Source of the DNA: Pseudoruegeria sp. HB172150
GTDB taxonomy: Bacteria > Pseudomonadota > Alphaproteobacteria > Rhodobacterales > Rhodobacteraceae
Assembly (NCBI RefSeq): GCF_013184805.1
Contig: NZ_JAATNG010000002.1
Coordinates: 534,637-598,636, forward strand
Direction of reading: 5' to 3'
DNA: 64,000 nt
In this document: one piece after another, positions 17,430 through 26,706 of the stretch
How the letters are laid out: the number at the start of each line of letters is the position of its first letter
Numbering within the stretch: the first letter of the stretch is position 1
Notes under the pieces: generated by a model
Seen by the model: the letters and a program-made list of their open reading frames with translations, nothing else
What the model was told of the DNA's origin: nothing
Databases searched by the model: none
Made by a program: the position numbers and the translations under genes

Positions 17430-19759
17430 TTCCTCGGAGCCACGAAATTCGCCATAAGCCGGAAGGCGCCGGGTACGAGGTTTTCCATCTGGATGTGGAC
17501 GATCAGGGCACAATGGACATGGCGGCCCTTGCCGATGTCGGCGACCAGTAACGCTCCCTTATGTGGCGCCTCGTTGGGATCCGCCAATTCGAGAAGCGGC
17601 GTGTACGCGTCATCCCAGCTTTTGGCGAAATACAGGCCGCGCTCTTTCACCCAACCATCCCAGTCGGTGGGGCCGATTGGATTTGGACCGGAAAGGACGG
17701 GATGGTCGGTGAGTTGCGTCACTGCGGCTGTCTCGTCAGTAACACGCCATCGCAAGCTAGGTTGGCCGACCTCCAGTCGCCGGGGCGGCACGGTGTCCGG
17801 GTCCCAGTTGTCCCAGGGCCGATGATACAATGTCACCAGCGTTCCGCCGGACCCGACCCATTCATTGATCCGGGGCATGAGTTGAACCAGCCCTTCCCGA
17901 AAGCGAAGGGCGAAAATGCCGATGACAATCGTATCCAGTTCGGCGAGTCGCGGGCCGTCGAGATCCTCTGGTGACAGCTCGGTCACATTTGCGCCAAGTG
18001 CGGCGAGCCAATAGCCGATACGGTCATTGCCGCTGCCGATGTATCCGATCCGAGCGTCCGGAACTGATACGTCGAGTACACGGACCTTCAATGCGGCGGG
18101 CCGGCTACGGGCAGTGGGGTCGATATGATCGTAGGAGATGCGGCGCACCATTGAAGCCGGACTCCTGCCGAGCTTTACTGGCAGAGTGTACAACCCCGGA
18201 TGTACGGACTCTGGAGCGGTAATGGAGTGACCGGTATCCGTTTCGGTGGTGGACCAGCCAGCCGGTAAATCGAACTCTGGTGACGCACCGGCGGGGTGAA
18301 CGTCTGAAACCCGCAAAGACAAGGTTCGACCCGGTGCATTTAGGTTCAGGATCTGAGTCTCCGGGGTCAGCGAGGCTGTTGTGGCAGGCAGGGCAACCGG
18401 CGGTAGTTCCAGCGGCAGACGAGCCTGTGTGTCGCCGAGGTTCAAGATCAGCGCAGGGGCCGGCGGCGACAGCGGATCATAAATGGCGCGGTACGGGTCT
18501 GTGGGGGCGGCGTCGGAGGCGAGGCTGAGCTGCGTGTCGGTGGCAAACCAGCCTTGCGGCAGATCGAGCTGCGCCTTCGCCGCAGGTGCGTCACCTTTCA
18601 TGAGCTCGACTGTCAGAGGCGTGCTCTCGCCTGGTCGCACCCATTGAGCGCCGGTACGGGCGCGCGCCTCGGCACCAACGGCCAGCCGTAAAACGTGTCC
18701 GAGCTGATCTTCTTTGGCTGTCAGACGGTGGAGAATGTCCGGTGCTGCCTCTGGCGGGCAGACATCGCGCGCGTCGCGGATCGCAGCGAGCGCGCTTTTT
18801 GCGGCGTCTGCTATCGCGGCACAGTCAGGAAAAGCGGCGCGTATCTCGGTGATGGCTTTGGCAGCGGCGGCAAGATGTATGTTCGCGGGACCAGCATCGA
18901 GATCGGCGAGCGACACCGGCAGACCGGCCGCAACGTCGTTGTCAGGAGCGGGCACGTGGCTTTCCAGCAGATGCAGCGGGAATTCGCGTTCCGTTCCGTT
19001 CGCAGGCCATCGTCCCATGCCTTGTGTCCGGTGGAAGGCACGGGAGTGTTGGCCGATACGTTCCCAGGTCCAGCCCGTGACAGGATCGCGGCCAGACGGG
19101 AGTGTCAGCGTCGCGGGCGGCGGCGGCAGGTCGTCGTCATAGGCTTGTCCTGCGCCGGACCAGGCGGGCAAATAGAGTTTCTTCACTTGCCAGGGTGCAG
19201 CATTCGACGGGAAATTGGGGTCGGCTGCCGCGGCCATCGCGAGCCTAACGGATTCGGTCATCGCGCGGTGGTGGCCATGCTGGCCGGGAATATCCAGGAA
19301 GGTCGGACACAGGATATCGGGCCGGTCGATCCGCAGGATCTCGACCATGCGTGCAAGCGTCCGGTCAGCACCCCAACGTCCCAGTGTTTCGACGCCACTC
19401 TTGGAAAATCCGAAATCGGTGATCGGGTCGTCTGGCCCTTCCGACAGCCAGTACATCCGCATTTGGAGGACATCGCATGCGCGTTCCATTTCGCGCGTTC
19501 GCAGCGCACCCAGATCGGCCCCGGCCTCGGTTCCAATGTCGTTCTGTCCGCCTTCGCCGCGCGTCGAGCAGGCGTAGCTGAGATTTATGCCGCGGCCATG
19601 AAGCATGCCGGCCAGCATTGCAGAGGTCTCGTCATCCGGATGCGCGCCGGAATTCATGAACCTGATCACAGAACCCAGCGGCAGAAGCGCCAGCCCGAGG
19701 TCGGTCAGGCGCGCATGAGCGCGGTCGTCGGCGAGGCGGCGTTGGTCTCTGGTTGGCAT
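17426..19759 (-). CDS. PIG-L family deacetylase with C-terminal amidotransferase-like domain
   Basis: A 777-residue protein. The N-terminal 250 residues are a PIG-L/LmbE metal-dependent deacetylase: GAHPDDETSAM near residue 38 is the zinc motif, with the second histidine site GQHGHHRAMTE near 160. A beta-rich middle part (roughly 370-560) looks like Ig-type domains. The C-terminal 200 residues, from RIGYIGSGNDRIGYWLAAL, resemble a ThuA/class I amidotransferase-like fold. Members of this fused type are much larger than the usual 220-280-residue deacetylase. No clear signal peptide is seen. It lies 7 bases after the ROK regulator gene. It probably de-N-acylates an amino sugar or conjugate brought in by the divergent ABC system; that is inference. 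Confidence 0.82.
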   Translation of the reverse strand: MPTRDQRRLADDRAHARLTDLGLALLPLGSVIRFMNSGAHPDDETSAMLAGMLHGRGINLSYACSTRGEGGQNDIGTEAGADLGALRTREMERACDVLQMRMYWLSEGPDDPITDFGFSKSGVETLGRWGADRTLARMVEILRIDRPDILCPTFLDIPGQHGHHRAMTESVRLAMAAAADPNFPSNAAPWQVKKLYLPAWSGAGQAYDDDLPPPPATLTLPSGRDPVTGWTWERIGQHSRAFHRTQGMGRWPANGTEREFPLHLLESHVPAPDNDVAAGLPVSLADLDAGPANIHLAAAAKAITEIRAAFPDCAAIADAAKSALAAIRDARDVCPPEAAPDILHRLTAKEDQLGHVLRLAVGAEARARTGAQWVRPGESTPLTVELMKGDAPAAKAQLDLPQGWFATDTQLSLASDAAPTDPYRAIYDPLSPPAPALILNLGDTQARLPLELPPVALPATTASLTPETQILNLNAPGRTLSLRVSDVHPAGASPEFDLPAGWSTTETDTGHSITAPESVHPGLYTLPVKLGRSPASMVRRISYDHIDPTARSRPAALKVRVLDVSVPDARIGYIGSGNDRIGYWLAALGANVTELSPEDLDGPRLAELDTIVIGIFALRFREGLVQLMPRINEWVGSGGTLVTLYHRPWDNWDPDTVPPRRLEVGQPSLRWRVTDETAAVTQLTDHPVLSGPNPIGPTDWDGWVKERGLYFAKSWDDAYTPLLELADPNEAPHKGALLVADIGKGRHVHCALIVHIQMENLVPGAFRLMANFVAPRK

Positions 19760-19766
19760 GTGGGAC

Positions 19767-20933
19767 CTATCTTGCGGCGATCATAGGAGTGAAAGCCTGG
19801 TTGATGACGAGCGCGGCTGCGCCCAGCGTTGCGGTCATCCGGCCGGACGCGCCTCTTAGCAGTCGGGGGCGTTCGCGGTCGGGTCGTGTGGCAACGGATC
19901 GGTCCGGCAGCGAGACGCCAGCGATCATGTGGTCTAGCAGCGAGTCGGGCATCGCGCCGCCAAGGATGATCGCCTGCGGATCGAACAGGTTCTCGATGAT
20001 GGCGACGGCGGCGGAAAGAGGCTCGGCCGTGCGGTCTAGCCATTGGGAGAGGGCTGGATACTCCTCGGCATAGAGCTGTGCGAGATCTTCGCCGCTTTCG
20101 ACGTTTACTCCGGTATTGCCGAGAGCACGCTGAACTGACAGTCGGCTGACCGCAGATTCCAGAGGGACGATGGCGCCGTCTGAAGGTACCGGGATATGGC
20201 CAATCTCACCCGCGTTGCCATGTGTGCCGGCCACCAGTCTCCCCTCATTCACGACGCCAAGCCCGAGGCCGGTGCCGAAATAGAGGAATGCATATGTGTC
20301 GAGCCCACGAGCAGCGCCGTTCACCCGCTCCGCCATGGCGGCGGCGTTCGCGTCGTTCTCGACTACCACAGGAAGGTTCAGCGCGTCGGAAAACAGCCGG
20401 GCAGGTTCGACATCGTCCCAGGCAGACAGTTCGGAACCGCTTTCTCGAATACCGGTCGCGCCGAACGGGCCGGGCATAACCATGCCCGCTCCCAGCAAGT
20501 GCGCATCTGGGTTTTCCGCCAAAGCTATGTCGCGGAGCGAGAGTACGGCGTCGGTTACGTGATCGGGGTGTGTGTCGGCAAGCGCCACACGGCGCGAAAA
20601 GAGCGTCTCGCCCCCAAGGTTCAGGACAGCTGCAAAGAGCGCGTCAGGCCGGATCTCGACCCCCAGCGCATGCGCGCCTTCCGGATTGAGTGTGTACTGG
20701 ACGGCGGGAAGGCCGCGCACGCCTGCGCGACGTCCACATTCCACGATCAAATCTTCACTCAGCAAATCGGCGATGATGTTCGAAACTGCCTGGGTCGACA
20801 GTCCGGAGGACCGCGCAATCTCGGCGCGACCGATCTGTCCTGCCGCGCGGACCCGGGACAGGACCACCTGCCGGTTGTGGCTGCGTGATCTTTCGGCATT
20901 TGCGCCGACAGTTTCCAGCGGGCGGACGATCAT
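19767..20933 (-). CDS. ROK-family transcriptional regulator
   Basis: A 388-residue repressor-type ROK protein. The winged helix-turn-helix is at about 20-75 (GRAEIARSSGLSTQAVSNIIADL). The sugar-kinase-like domain follows with VVENDANAAAMAE and YFGTGLGLGVV (ATP/sugar site) and GNAGEIGHI. The zinc-binding cysteine cluster usual after that GH (CxCGxxGC) is absent; the segment reads PVPSDGAIVPLE. A 44-base palindromic region just upstream is the probable operator. It probably controls both the PIG-L/DMT arm and the divergent ABC operon in response to the imported sugar. Confidence 0.9.
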   Translation of the reverse strand: MIVRPLETVGANAERSRSHNRQVVLSRVRAAGQIGRAEIARSSGLSTQAVSNIIADLLSEDLIVECGRRAGVRGLPAVQYTLNPEGAHALGVEIRPDALFAAVLNLGGETLFSRRVALADTHPDHVTDAVLSLRDIALAENPDAHLLGAGMVMPGPFGATGIRESGSELSAWDDVEPARLFSDALNLPVVVENDANAAAMAERVNGAARGLDTYAFLYFGTGLGLGVVNEGRLVAGTHGNAGEIGHIPVPSDGAIVPLESAVSRLSVQRALGNTGVNVESGEDLAQLYAEEYPALSQWLDRTAEPLSAAVAIIENLFDPQAIILGGAMPDSLLDHMIAGVSLPDRSVATRPDRERPRLLRGASGRMTATLGAAALVINQAFTPMIAAR

Positions 20934-20940
20934 GAGGCCC

Positions 20941-20984
20941 GATTAACTCAATACACTTGATAACTCAAGCATGTTGAGTTAATC
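20941..20984. promoter_or_regulatory. palindromic operator between ROK gene and ABC operon
   Basis: Perfect 11-bp arms GATTAACTCAA (20941-20951) and TTGAGTTAATC (20974-20984) flank an inner inverted repeat CTTGA-TAAC-TCAAG (20956-20969). It lies seven bases from the ROK start and 68 bases before the binding-protein gene. The TCAAG/CTTGA core is repeated, as expected for two adjoining dimer sites. It is the obvious candidate site for the ROK regulator. Confidence 0.75.
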
Positions 20985-21052
20985 GGAGAAAAGCTCTGAC
21001 AAAACACGTCACCGGGGCATCGACTGCGCCCCAGGAAAACAGGGAGACGACA

Positions 21053-22321
21053 ATGGAATACGAAAAAACAAGGGCGATGTTCCTTGCCTCAAGCCTTGGC
21101 ATCTCGGCGCTGTTCGCGGGCGGCGCGCAGGCGGTCGAGATCGAGTACTGGCAATATTTCTACGACGCACGTGTCAAGGCCATGGAGCAGTTGATCGAGA
21201 CGTTCCAGGAGCAGAACCCGGACATTACGGTCACCATGACGACCTTCCCGTATGATGACTACCGTACCAAGGTCGCTGCCGCGATTCCCGCAGGGGAGGG
21301 GCCGGACGTTGTGCAATTGTTCTATGGCTGGTTGAACGATTATGTTGCAGCGGACTTGATCCAGCCATTGCCTGCCGATGCATTTCCGCCGGAGAAGATC
21401 GACGAAGAATTTTTCCCGATGGTCCAGGCGATGAAAGGGGATGAGGGTTATTGGGCGCTGCCTACTGCGGTGCGTTCTCTCGCATTGTTCTACAACAAAC
21501 GCCTCTTCGAAGCGGCCGGCATCGAGGAGCCGCCGGCGACACTCGACGAACTCGTAGAGGACGCCAAGAAAATGACCGAAGTCGATGGCGCAGGCAACGT
21601 GACCCAGGTCGGACTGACCGCCGGGATGACCGCGCAGGACCACCATTGGTTCCGGGAGGTCTTGGTTCGCCAGTTCGGCGGAGACCCGTATCTCGATGAC
21701 TACAAGACAGTGAATTACAACAACGAAGCCGGTCTTGACGCGCTTAATTTCTACGTCGGTCTGGCCGAGGGTGATGTGCCGGCCACCTCTTTCGGCTTCA
21801 TGGACGAACCGCAGGCTGCCTTCAAGGCAGGACGCGCTGGTATGCATATCGACGGGTCGTTCCGGATCGGATCGCTGGCAGACATTCGCGGCCTCGAGTG
21901 GGGGGTAGCCGAGTTGCCCGCTGGTGCGGACGGTACCCAGTCGAACTACTCGTCCTACTGGGTAAACGCCATCACAACGAAAGCAGAAGGCGAGAAGATG
22001 GACGCCGCGGTCAAGTTCATGGAGTTTGTCACTTCGGACGAAGCGATGCAGGTTTGGCTTGACGTCGTTGGTGAATTGCCAGCGAAGCCGTCCGTTGGCA
22101 TGACTGATGACAATGCTAACGACCCTGTTTTCGGTCCCTTCATTCGCGGCCTAGAATATGCGCATACCACCAAATTCGCCAATGAAAGCGCCCAGCGCGA
22201 AGCGATGAACCACATGGTGGAAAGGATCACCATCGAGGGAACCGATCCCGCTGACGCGCTCGCCACGGCTGCCGAGGAAGAGCAGAAAGTGCTCGACGAC
22301 TACTACGCCACTTCGAACTGA
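21053..22321 (+). CDS. sugar ABC transporter substrate-binding protein
   Basis: A 422-residue family 1 extracellular solute-binding protein (MalE/UgpB type) with a signal peptide ending near AGGAQA (residue 27), then EIEYWQYFYDARVKAMEQLI, the standard first strand and helix. GPDVVQLFYGW and the Trp/Tyr-rich binding-cleft segments follow. ATG behind GGGAG. It is the first gene of a six-gene operon. Ligand unknown; the kinase at the end of the operon points to a sugar or sugar conjugate. A GC-rich hairpin follows the stop. Confidence 0.92.
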   Translation: MEYEKTRAMFLASSLGISALFAGGAQAVEIEYWQYFYDARVKAMEQLIETFQEQNPDITVTMTTFPYDDYRTKVAAAIPAGEGPDVVQLFYGWLNDYVAADLIQPLPADAFPPEKIDEEFFPMVQAMKGDEGYWALPTAVRSLALFYNKRLFEAAGIEEPPATLDELVEDAKKMTEVDGAGNVTQVGLTAGMTAQDHHWFREVLVRQFGGDPYLDDYKTVNYNNEAGLDALNFYVGLAEGDVPATSFGFMDEPQAAFKAGRAGMHIDGSFRIGSLADIRGLEWGVAELPAGADGTQSNYSSYWVNAITTKAEGEKMDAAVKFMEFVTSDEAMQVWLDVVGELPAKPSVGMTDDNANDPVFGPFIRGLEYAHTTKFANESAQREAMNHMVERITIEGTDPADALATAAEEEQKVLDDYYATSN

Positions 22322-22332
22322 TTTGATCCAGT

Positions 22333-22360
22333 GCACCCCGGCCCGCTCGGGGCGGGGTGC
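22333..22360 (+). promoter_or_regulatory. intercistronic GC-rich hairpin
   Basis: GCACCCCG (22333-22340) pairs with CGGGGTGC (22353-22360), and CCCG with CGGG inside, around a CT loop, with one G-G mismatch. It sits 12 bases after the binding-protein stop and before the first permease, with no T-run after it. Hairpins at this place, as between malE and malF, are known to stabilise upstream mRNA and lower downstream expression. That role is inferred here. Confidence 0.65.
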
Positions 22361-22388
22361 AGCCCATTGGGGCGCGAGGAGTCAACGG

Positions 22389-23282
22389 GTGCGTTTATAC
22401 CGCAATCTTTCCATCCGACAGAAACAGATCGTCTGGGCATGGACCTTTCTGTCGCTGCCGGTCCTGTTCTATGTGGTGATCCGGTTTTATCCGACCGGAA
22501 ATGCCATCGTCATCTCGTTCCAGGACTGGAATCTTCTGGGTGACCGGACCTGGGCAGGGCTTGAGAACTACCGCAAGCTTGTGGCTGATCCTGTGTTCTG
22601 GAAGGTGTTCGGGAACACGTTCCAATACCTGCTTATCGGTACGCCGATCAGCCTCGTGATTTCCTTTGTCATTGCCTATCACCTCGACCGCGTGCGTTTC
22701 GCACACGGTTTTATGCGGATGCTGTACTTCCTCCCTTTCATGACCTCGGCGGTGGCAATGGCCTGGGTCTGGCGCTGGTTCTATCAACCGGTGCCAATCG
22801 GCCTCTTCAACAACTTCCTGGCTTCGATGGGCATTCCGCAGGTCAAGTTTCTTGCATCGACCACCAACGCTCTGCCCGCAATTCTGGCGCCGGCCGTCTG
22901 GGCCGGGCTGGGGTTCCAGATCATCATTTTCATGGCCGGCCTGCGCGCCATACCACCAAGTTATTATGAAGCCGCGCGCATTGACGGGGTTTCGTGGTGG
23001 ACGGTGCTTTGGGAGATCACGATTCCGCTGTTGAAGCCCACAATTGTTTTTATCGTTGTGTTCTCGTCAATCGGGTTTCTTCGGATCTTCGACACCGTAT
23101 TCAACATGACATCCACCAATCCAGGTGGCCCGCTCAATTCGACGAAGCCTTTGGTGCTGATGATCTACCAGACTGCGTTTACCTCTTTCGACATGGGCTA
23201 CGCCGCGGCGCAAACGGTGGTGCTTTTCCTGGTGCTACTGGTGGTGAGCCTGCTGCAACTCTGGATCCTGAGGGACAAGTGA
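22389..23282 (+). CDS. sugar ABC transporter permease (MalF/UgpA type)
   Basis: A protein of about 297 residues with six hydrophobic segments. The ABC-permease EAA loop is YYEAARIDGVSWWTVLWEITIPLL near residues 195-220. The GTG at 22389 is chosen because GAGGAG lies just upstream; an open frame back to 22323 would swallow the hairpin. It pairs with the next permease to form the inner-membrane channel. Confidence 0.9.
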   Translation: MRLYRNLSIRQKQIVWAWTFLSLPVLFYVVIRFYPTGNAIVISFQDWNLLGDRTWAGLENYRKLVADPVFWKVFGNTFQYLLIGTPISLVISFVIAYHLDRVRFAHGFMRMLYFLPFMTSAVAMAWVWRWFYQPVPIGLFNNFLASMGIPQVKFLASTTNALPAILAPAVWAGLGFQIIIFMAGLRAIPPSYYEAARIDGVSWWTVLWEITIPLLKPTIVFIVVFSSIGFLRIFDTVFNMTSTNPGGPLNSTKPLVLMIYQTAFTSFDMGYAAAQTVVLFLVLLVVSLLQLWILRDK

Positions 23283-23283
23283 A

Positions 23284-24162
23284 GTGGCAGTAGCAGAAGA
23301 AATCCGCGCGTCCTCCGAAACGCTTCTTGACCGCAAAGCGACACGGCGTCCGGCAAACCTGGGCCAGATCATCCGCTGGACGATCCTGTTTCTCGGCGGG
23401 ATTCTGATGGTGATGCCTATTGCCTTCATGATTTCGACCTCGCTGAAATGGCCGCACGAGGTTTACAACCTGAACCTCATCCCTGAAGAGCCGACGCTCG
23501 ATAACTATCGCTATGTGCTGGAGGACGGCCGGTTCTACTGGTGGTTCCTGAACTCGCTTATCATTGCCACGATCACGACGCTTTCGAATGTCTTCTTCGA
23601 CAGCCTGATTGGCTACACCCTGTGCAAGTTCCGCTTCCCAGGGCGCTACATCGTCTTCATCGCAATCCTGTCGACGCTGATGATCCCGACCGAAATGCTG
23701 GTAATTCCGTGGTACCTGATGAGCCAGCAGTTCGGCTGGCTGGACACTTACTGGGGAATTATGTTTCCCGGGCTTATGACCGCCTTTGGAACCTTCCTGA
23801 TGAAGCAGTTCTTCGAGACGGTGCCTGACGACTTCATTGAGGCGGCACGCATAGATGGGCTGAACGAGTTCCAGATCTGGTGGACCGTCGCGATGCCGCT
23901 GGTCCGCCCGGCGCTGGCCGCACTGGCGATCTTCGTCTTTCTTGGAAACTGGACGGCCTTCATCTGGCCGCTGATCGTGACCAACTCGACGGAACACTAC
24001 ACGCTGCCCGTTGGGCTGTCCTCGTTCGGTGACGAGGCAGATGTGGCCTGGGAACTGATAATGACGGGTGCAGCTATCTCGACGCTGCCGACACTGATCG
24101 TCTTCCTGATCTTCCAGCGCTTCATTATCCGCGGTGTTGTCATGGCGGGGCTGAAGGGATGA
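23284..24162 (+). CDS. sugar ABC transporter permease (MalG/UgpE type)
   Basis: A 292-residue inner-membrane permease with six membrane segments and the EAA loop DFIEAARIDGLNEFQIWWTV near 185-205. It has a GTG start directly after the previous stop, and its own stop overlaps the next ATG (ATGA). This coupling to the lyase-like gene shows that the enzyme is part of the transport operon. Confidence 0.9.
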   Translation: MAVAEEIRASSETLLDRKATRRPANLGQIIRWTILFLGGILMVMPIAFMISTSLKWPHEVYNLNLIPEEPTLDNYRYVLEDGRFYWWFLNSLIIATITTLSNVFFDSLIGYTLCKFRFPGRYIVFIAILSTLMIPTEMLVIPWYLMSQQFGWLDTYWGIMFPGLMTAFGTFLMKQFFETVPDDFIEAARIDGLNEFQIWWTVAMPLVRPALAALAIFVFLGNWTAFIWPLIVTNSTEHYTLPVGLSSFGDEADVAWELIMTGAAISTLPTLIVFLIFQRFIIRGVVMAGLKG

Positions 24163-25643
24163 ACGACACCACCCGCTTTCCGGATCCGGTCTATCGCGAC
24201 ACTGTGCTAGCCCCGCTTTTTGAAGGGGTTAAGACGCATTTCGCGGCACATATGGGCGCGCTGAACAAGGCGCATCTCGTGATGCTGGCCGAGACCGGAA
24301 TTCTGTCTGCTTCGGATGCCGGGTCAATCGCCGACGCCTTGTCCGACATCGAAGTAGACGTCGATATCGCCGCATTGAAGTATACGGGCGAACACGAAGA
24401 CTATTTTTTCCTTGTCGAGAGCGAATTGCGGCAGAGGCTGGGCGATCTAGGAGGTGCGCTCCACACCGCGCGGTCCCGCAACGACATGGATCATACACTG
24501 TTCAAGCTTGCCCTGCGTGGCCGCGTCTCGGCACTGATAGGTCAGGTGCTGGGACTGGCCGACGCGCTGATCGCCAAGGCCCGCATGGAAGCCGAGACGC
24601 TGATAGTTGCCTATACTCACGGACAACCGGCGCAGCCGACCACCTGGGGCCACTACCTCGGTGCCGCAATCGAGGTTTTGCTGCGAGACGCGGAGCGTCT
24701 CGAAACTGCCGCCGAGGGGCTGGAGCATTGCCCAATGGGAGCGGCGGCGATCACAACCTCTGGCTTTCCGATCGACCGCGATAGGGTCGCTGAGCTTTTG
24801 GGCTTCGACGGCCCGTTGTTGAACTCTTACGGCTGTATCGCATCGGTCGACTACATCACCGGCCTCTATTCGGCGATCAAGCTGGTCTTCCTGCATCTCG
24901 GCCGTCTGATACAGGACATGCAGTTCTGGTCCGCCTTTGAGGTTCGGCAGCTTTACGTGCCGAATAGTTTCGTACAGATCTCGTCGATCATGCCGCAAAA
25001 GCGGAATCCGGTGCCCATCGAGCACCTCCGACATCTGGCCAGTGTAACGGTAGGGCGCTGCGACATGATCAACGGAGTGATGCACAATACGCCCTTTACC
25101 GACATGAACGACAGCGAAGGCGAGGTACAGGCGGCGGGATACGCCACCTTTGAAAGCGGCGGACGTGTGCTGGACCTTCTGGCGGCTCTCATCCCCGCAT
25201 GTTCCATCGACACGGCGCGTGTCCGGGCCAATGCGGATGCCGCCTGCGTCACCATAACCGAGCTTGCCGATACGCTCGTCCGTGACGAGGGGCTGACCTT
25301 CCGGCAGGCGCACGAGATCGCTGCGAAGACGGCGAAGGCCGTGATAGCCGATGGCGTCCCGCTCGGCTCAGGTTTCGAAGTATTCACGGCTGCTTTCGCG
25401 GACGCGGCAGGGCGCGAGACCAGTTTGACCGAGGTCCAGTTCGCACAGGCAGTTGCACCCGAGACGTTCGTTGCCCGTCGCAACCGCCCCGGTGGACCGG
25501 CGCCTGAAGCATTGCAGGCGGCGCTTGCACAATATGTATCAACGCTCGGTTCGCTGAAGAAGAGCGCACTTGACAGGAGGGCGCGGCATCACGCGGCCGA
25601 AGAGATGCTGGACGGCGCATTTGCGGCGCTGAAAGAAGGATGA
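24159..25643 (+). CDS. argininosuccinate-lyase-like enzyme
   Basis: A 494-residue member of the fumarase/aspartase superfamily, closest to argininosuccinate lyase. It has LHTARSRNDM near 105, YTHGQPAQPTTWGHYL near 152 and the signature SSIMPQKRNP near 277, whose serine is the catalytic base. It lacks the N-terminal WGGRF of true ArgH and reads SRNDMDHT where ArgH has SRNDQVAT, so the substrate may differ. The superfamily cleaves a C-N or C-O bond by elimination, usually releasing fumarate. Being inside a sugar ABC operon is unusual. A lyase acting on an imported N-substituted compound is a fair guess, not shown. Confidence 0.8.
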   Translation: MNDTTRFPDPVYRDTVLAPLFEGVKTHFAAHMGALNKAHLVMLAETGILSASDAGSIADALSDIEVDVDIAALKYTGEHEDYFFLVESELRQRLGDLGGALHTARSRNDMDHTLFKLALRGRVSALIGQVLGLADALIAKARMEAETLIVAYTHGQPAQPTTWGHYLGAAIEVLLRDAERLETAAEGLEHCPMGAAAITTSGFPIDRDRVAELLGFDGPLLNSYGCIASVDYITGLYSAIKLVFLHLGRLIQDMQFWSAFEVRQLYVPNSFVQISSIMPQKRNPVPIEHLRHLASVTVGRCDMINGVMHNTPFTDMNDSEGEVQAAGYATFESGGRVLDLLAALIPACSIDTARVRANADAACVTITELADTLVRDEGLTFRQAHEIAAKTAKAVIADGVPLGSGFEVFTAAFADAAGRETSLTEVQFAQAVAPETFVARRNRPGGPAPEALQAALAQYVSTLGSLKKSALDRRARHHAAEEMLDGAFAALKEG

Positions 25644-25647
25644 AGCG

Positions 25648-26706
25648 GTGGCAGATGTAAGCCTGATGAAACTGGTCAAAGCCTATGACAGAACCGAGGT
25701 TCTGCACGGTATTGATCTAAACATCGAGGATGGAGAGTTCGTCGTCTTCGTTGGTCCCTCCGGTTGCGGTAAATCCACCACGCTTCGGCTTATTGCGGGC
25801 CTTGAGGAGGTCACCTCGGGCGAAATCCGCATTGGCGGTCGTGTGGTTAACAATCTGGAGCCCAAGGAACGCGACATCGCAATGGTGTTCCAGAACTATG
25901 CGATCTACCCGCATATGAGTGTGCGGAAGAATATCGGTTTCGGTCTGCGGACTGCCAAAATGCCTAAATCCGACAAGGACAAACGGATCGAGGAAGTCGC
26001 AGAGATTCTTGACATGTCAGCGCTGCTGGACCGCAAGCCCAGTCAGTTATCCGGGGGTCAACGGCAGCGTGTCGCGATCGGCCGCGCAATGGTGCGCGAT
26101 CCGGCTGTGTTCCTGTTCGACGAGCCACTATCGAATCTCGACGCGCAGTTGCGCACGCAGATGCGGCTAGAAATCAAGAAACTGCACCAGCGTGTCGGCA
26201 ACACGATCATTTTCGTCACCCATGACCAGGTCGAAGCGATGACCATGGCTGACCGCATCGTCATCATGAAAGACGGCTATATACAGCAGGTCGGCACACC
26301 GGCGGAAGTGTATCACAAGCCTGCAAATACTTTCGTGGCGCAGTTTATCGGTGCGCCCTCGATGAACATGCTGCCAGGAGCGGTGAACGGTGGATCGGTT
26401 CGCCTGGATACTGGCGCAGAGGTCGCGTTGGGGCACAGGCTCGAGTCTGGTCGACGTGTGGTATTGGGAGTACGGCCAGAGGACCTCGCACCCGACATTG
26501 ACGGTGCTGCTCTTGTCGAGGGACAGGTAATGGTGCGCGAACCGCTGGGGCATGAGACTTTGATCTATGTCGGCGCAGGCGACGCGGAGATCATCGCAAA
26601 GGCCGACGGCCGCTTGCCACCGGAGTTGGGTGAGACCGTCTCGCTCACTGCCGACCCTGCAAACATCCACGTTTTTGATGCCGCCAGCGGGGAGGCGCTG
26701 ACGTGA
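25648..26706 (+). CDS. sugar ABC transporter ATPase (UgpC/MsmK type)
   Basis: A 352-residue ATPase: Walker A GPSGCGKST near 38, Q-loop FQNYAIYPHM, signature LSGGQRQR, Walker B VFLFDEPLSNLD, switch VTHDQVEAM, and a C-terminal OB-fold (TOBE) region from about 240. It powers the two permeases encoded upstream. GTG start behind a GGA-rich site. Its stop overlaps the next GTG. Confidence 0.93.
   Translation: MADVSLMKLVKAYDRTEVLHGIDLNIEDGEFVVFVGPSGCGKSTTLRLIAGLEEVTSGEIRIGGRVVNNLEPKERDIAMVFQNYAIYPHMSVRKNIGFGLRTAKMPKSDKDKRIEEVAEILDMSALLDRKPSQLSGGQRQRVAIGRAMVRDPAVFLFDEPLSNLDAQLRTQMRLEIKKLHQRVGNTIIFVTHDQVEAMTMADRIVIMKDGYIQQVGTPAEVYHKPANTFVAQFIGAPSMNMLPGAVNGGSVRLDTGAEVALGHRLESGRRVVLGVRPEDLAPDIDGAALVEGQVMVREPLGHETLIYVGAGDAEIIAKADGRLPPELGETVSLTADPANIHVFDAASGEALT

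Noticed and set aside
18695..19786. A 363-codon plus-strand frame opposite the PIG-L gene
   Set aside because: No domain, low-complexity Arg/Gly content, and the minus-strand PIG-L protein with its zinc motifs explains the region.
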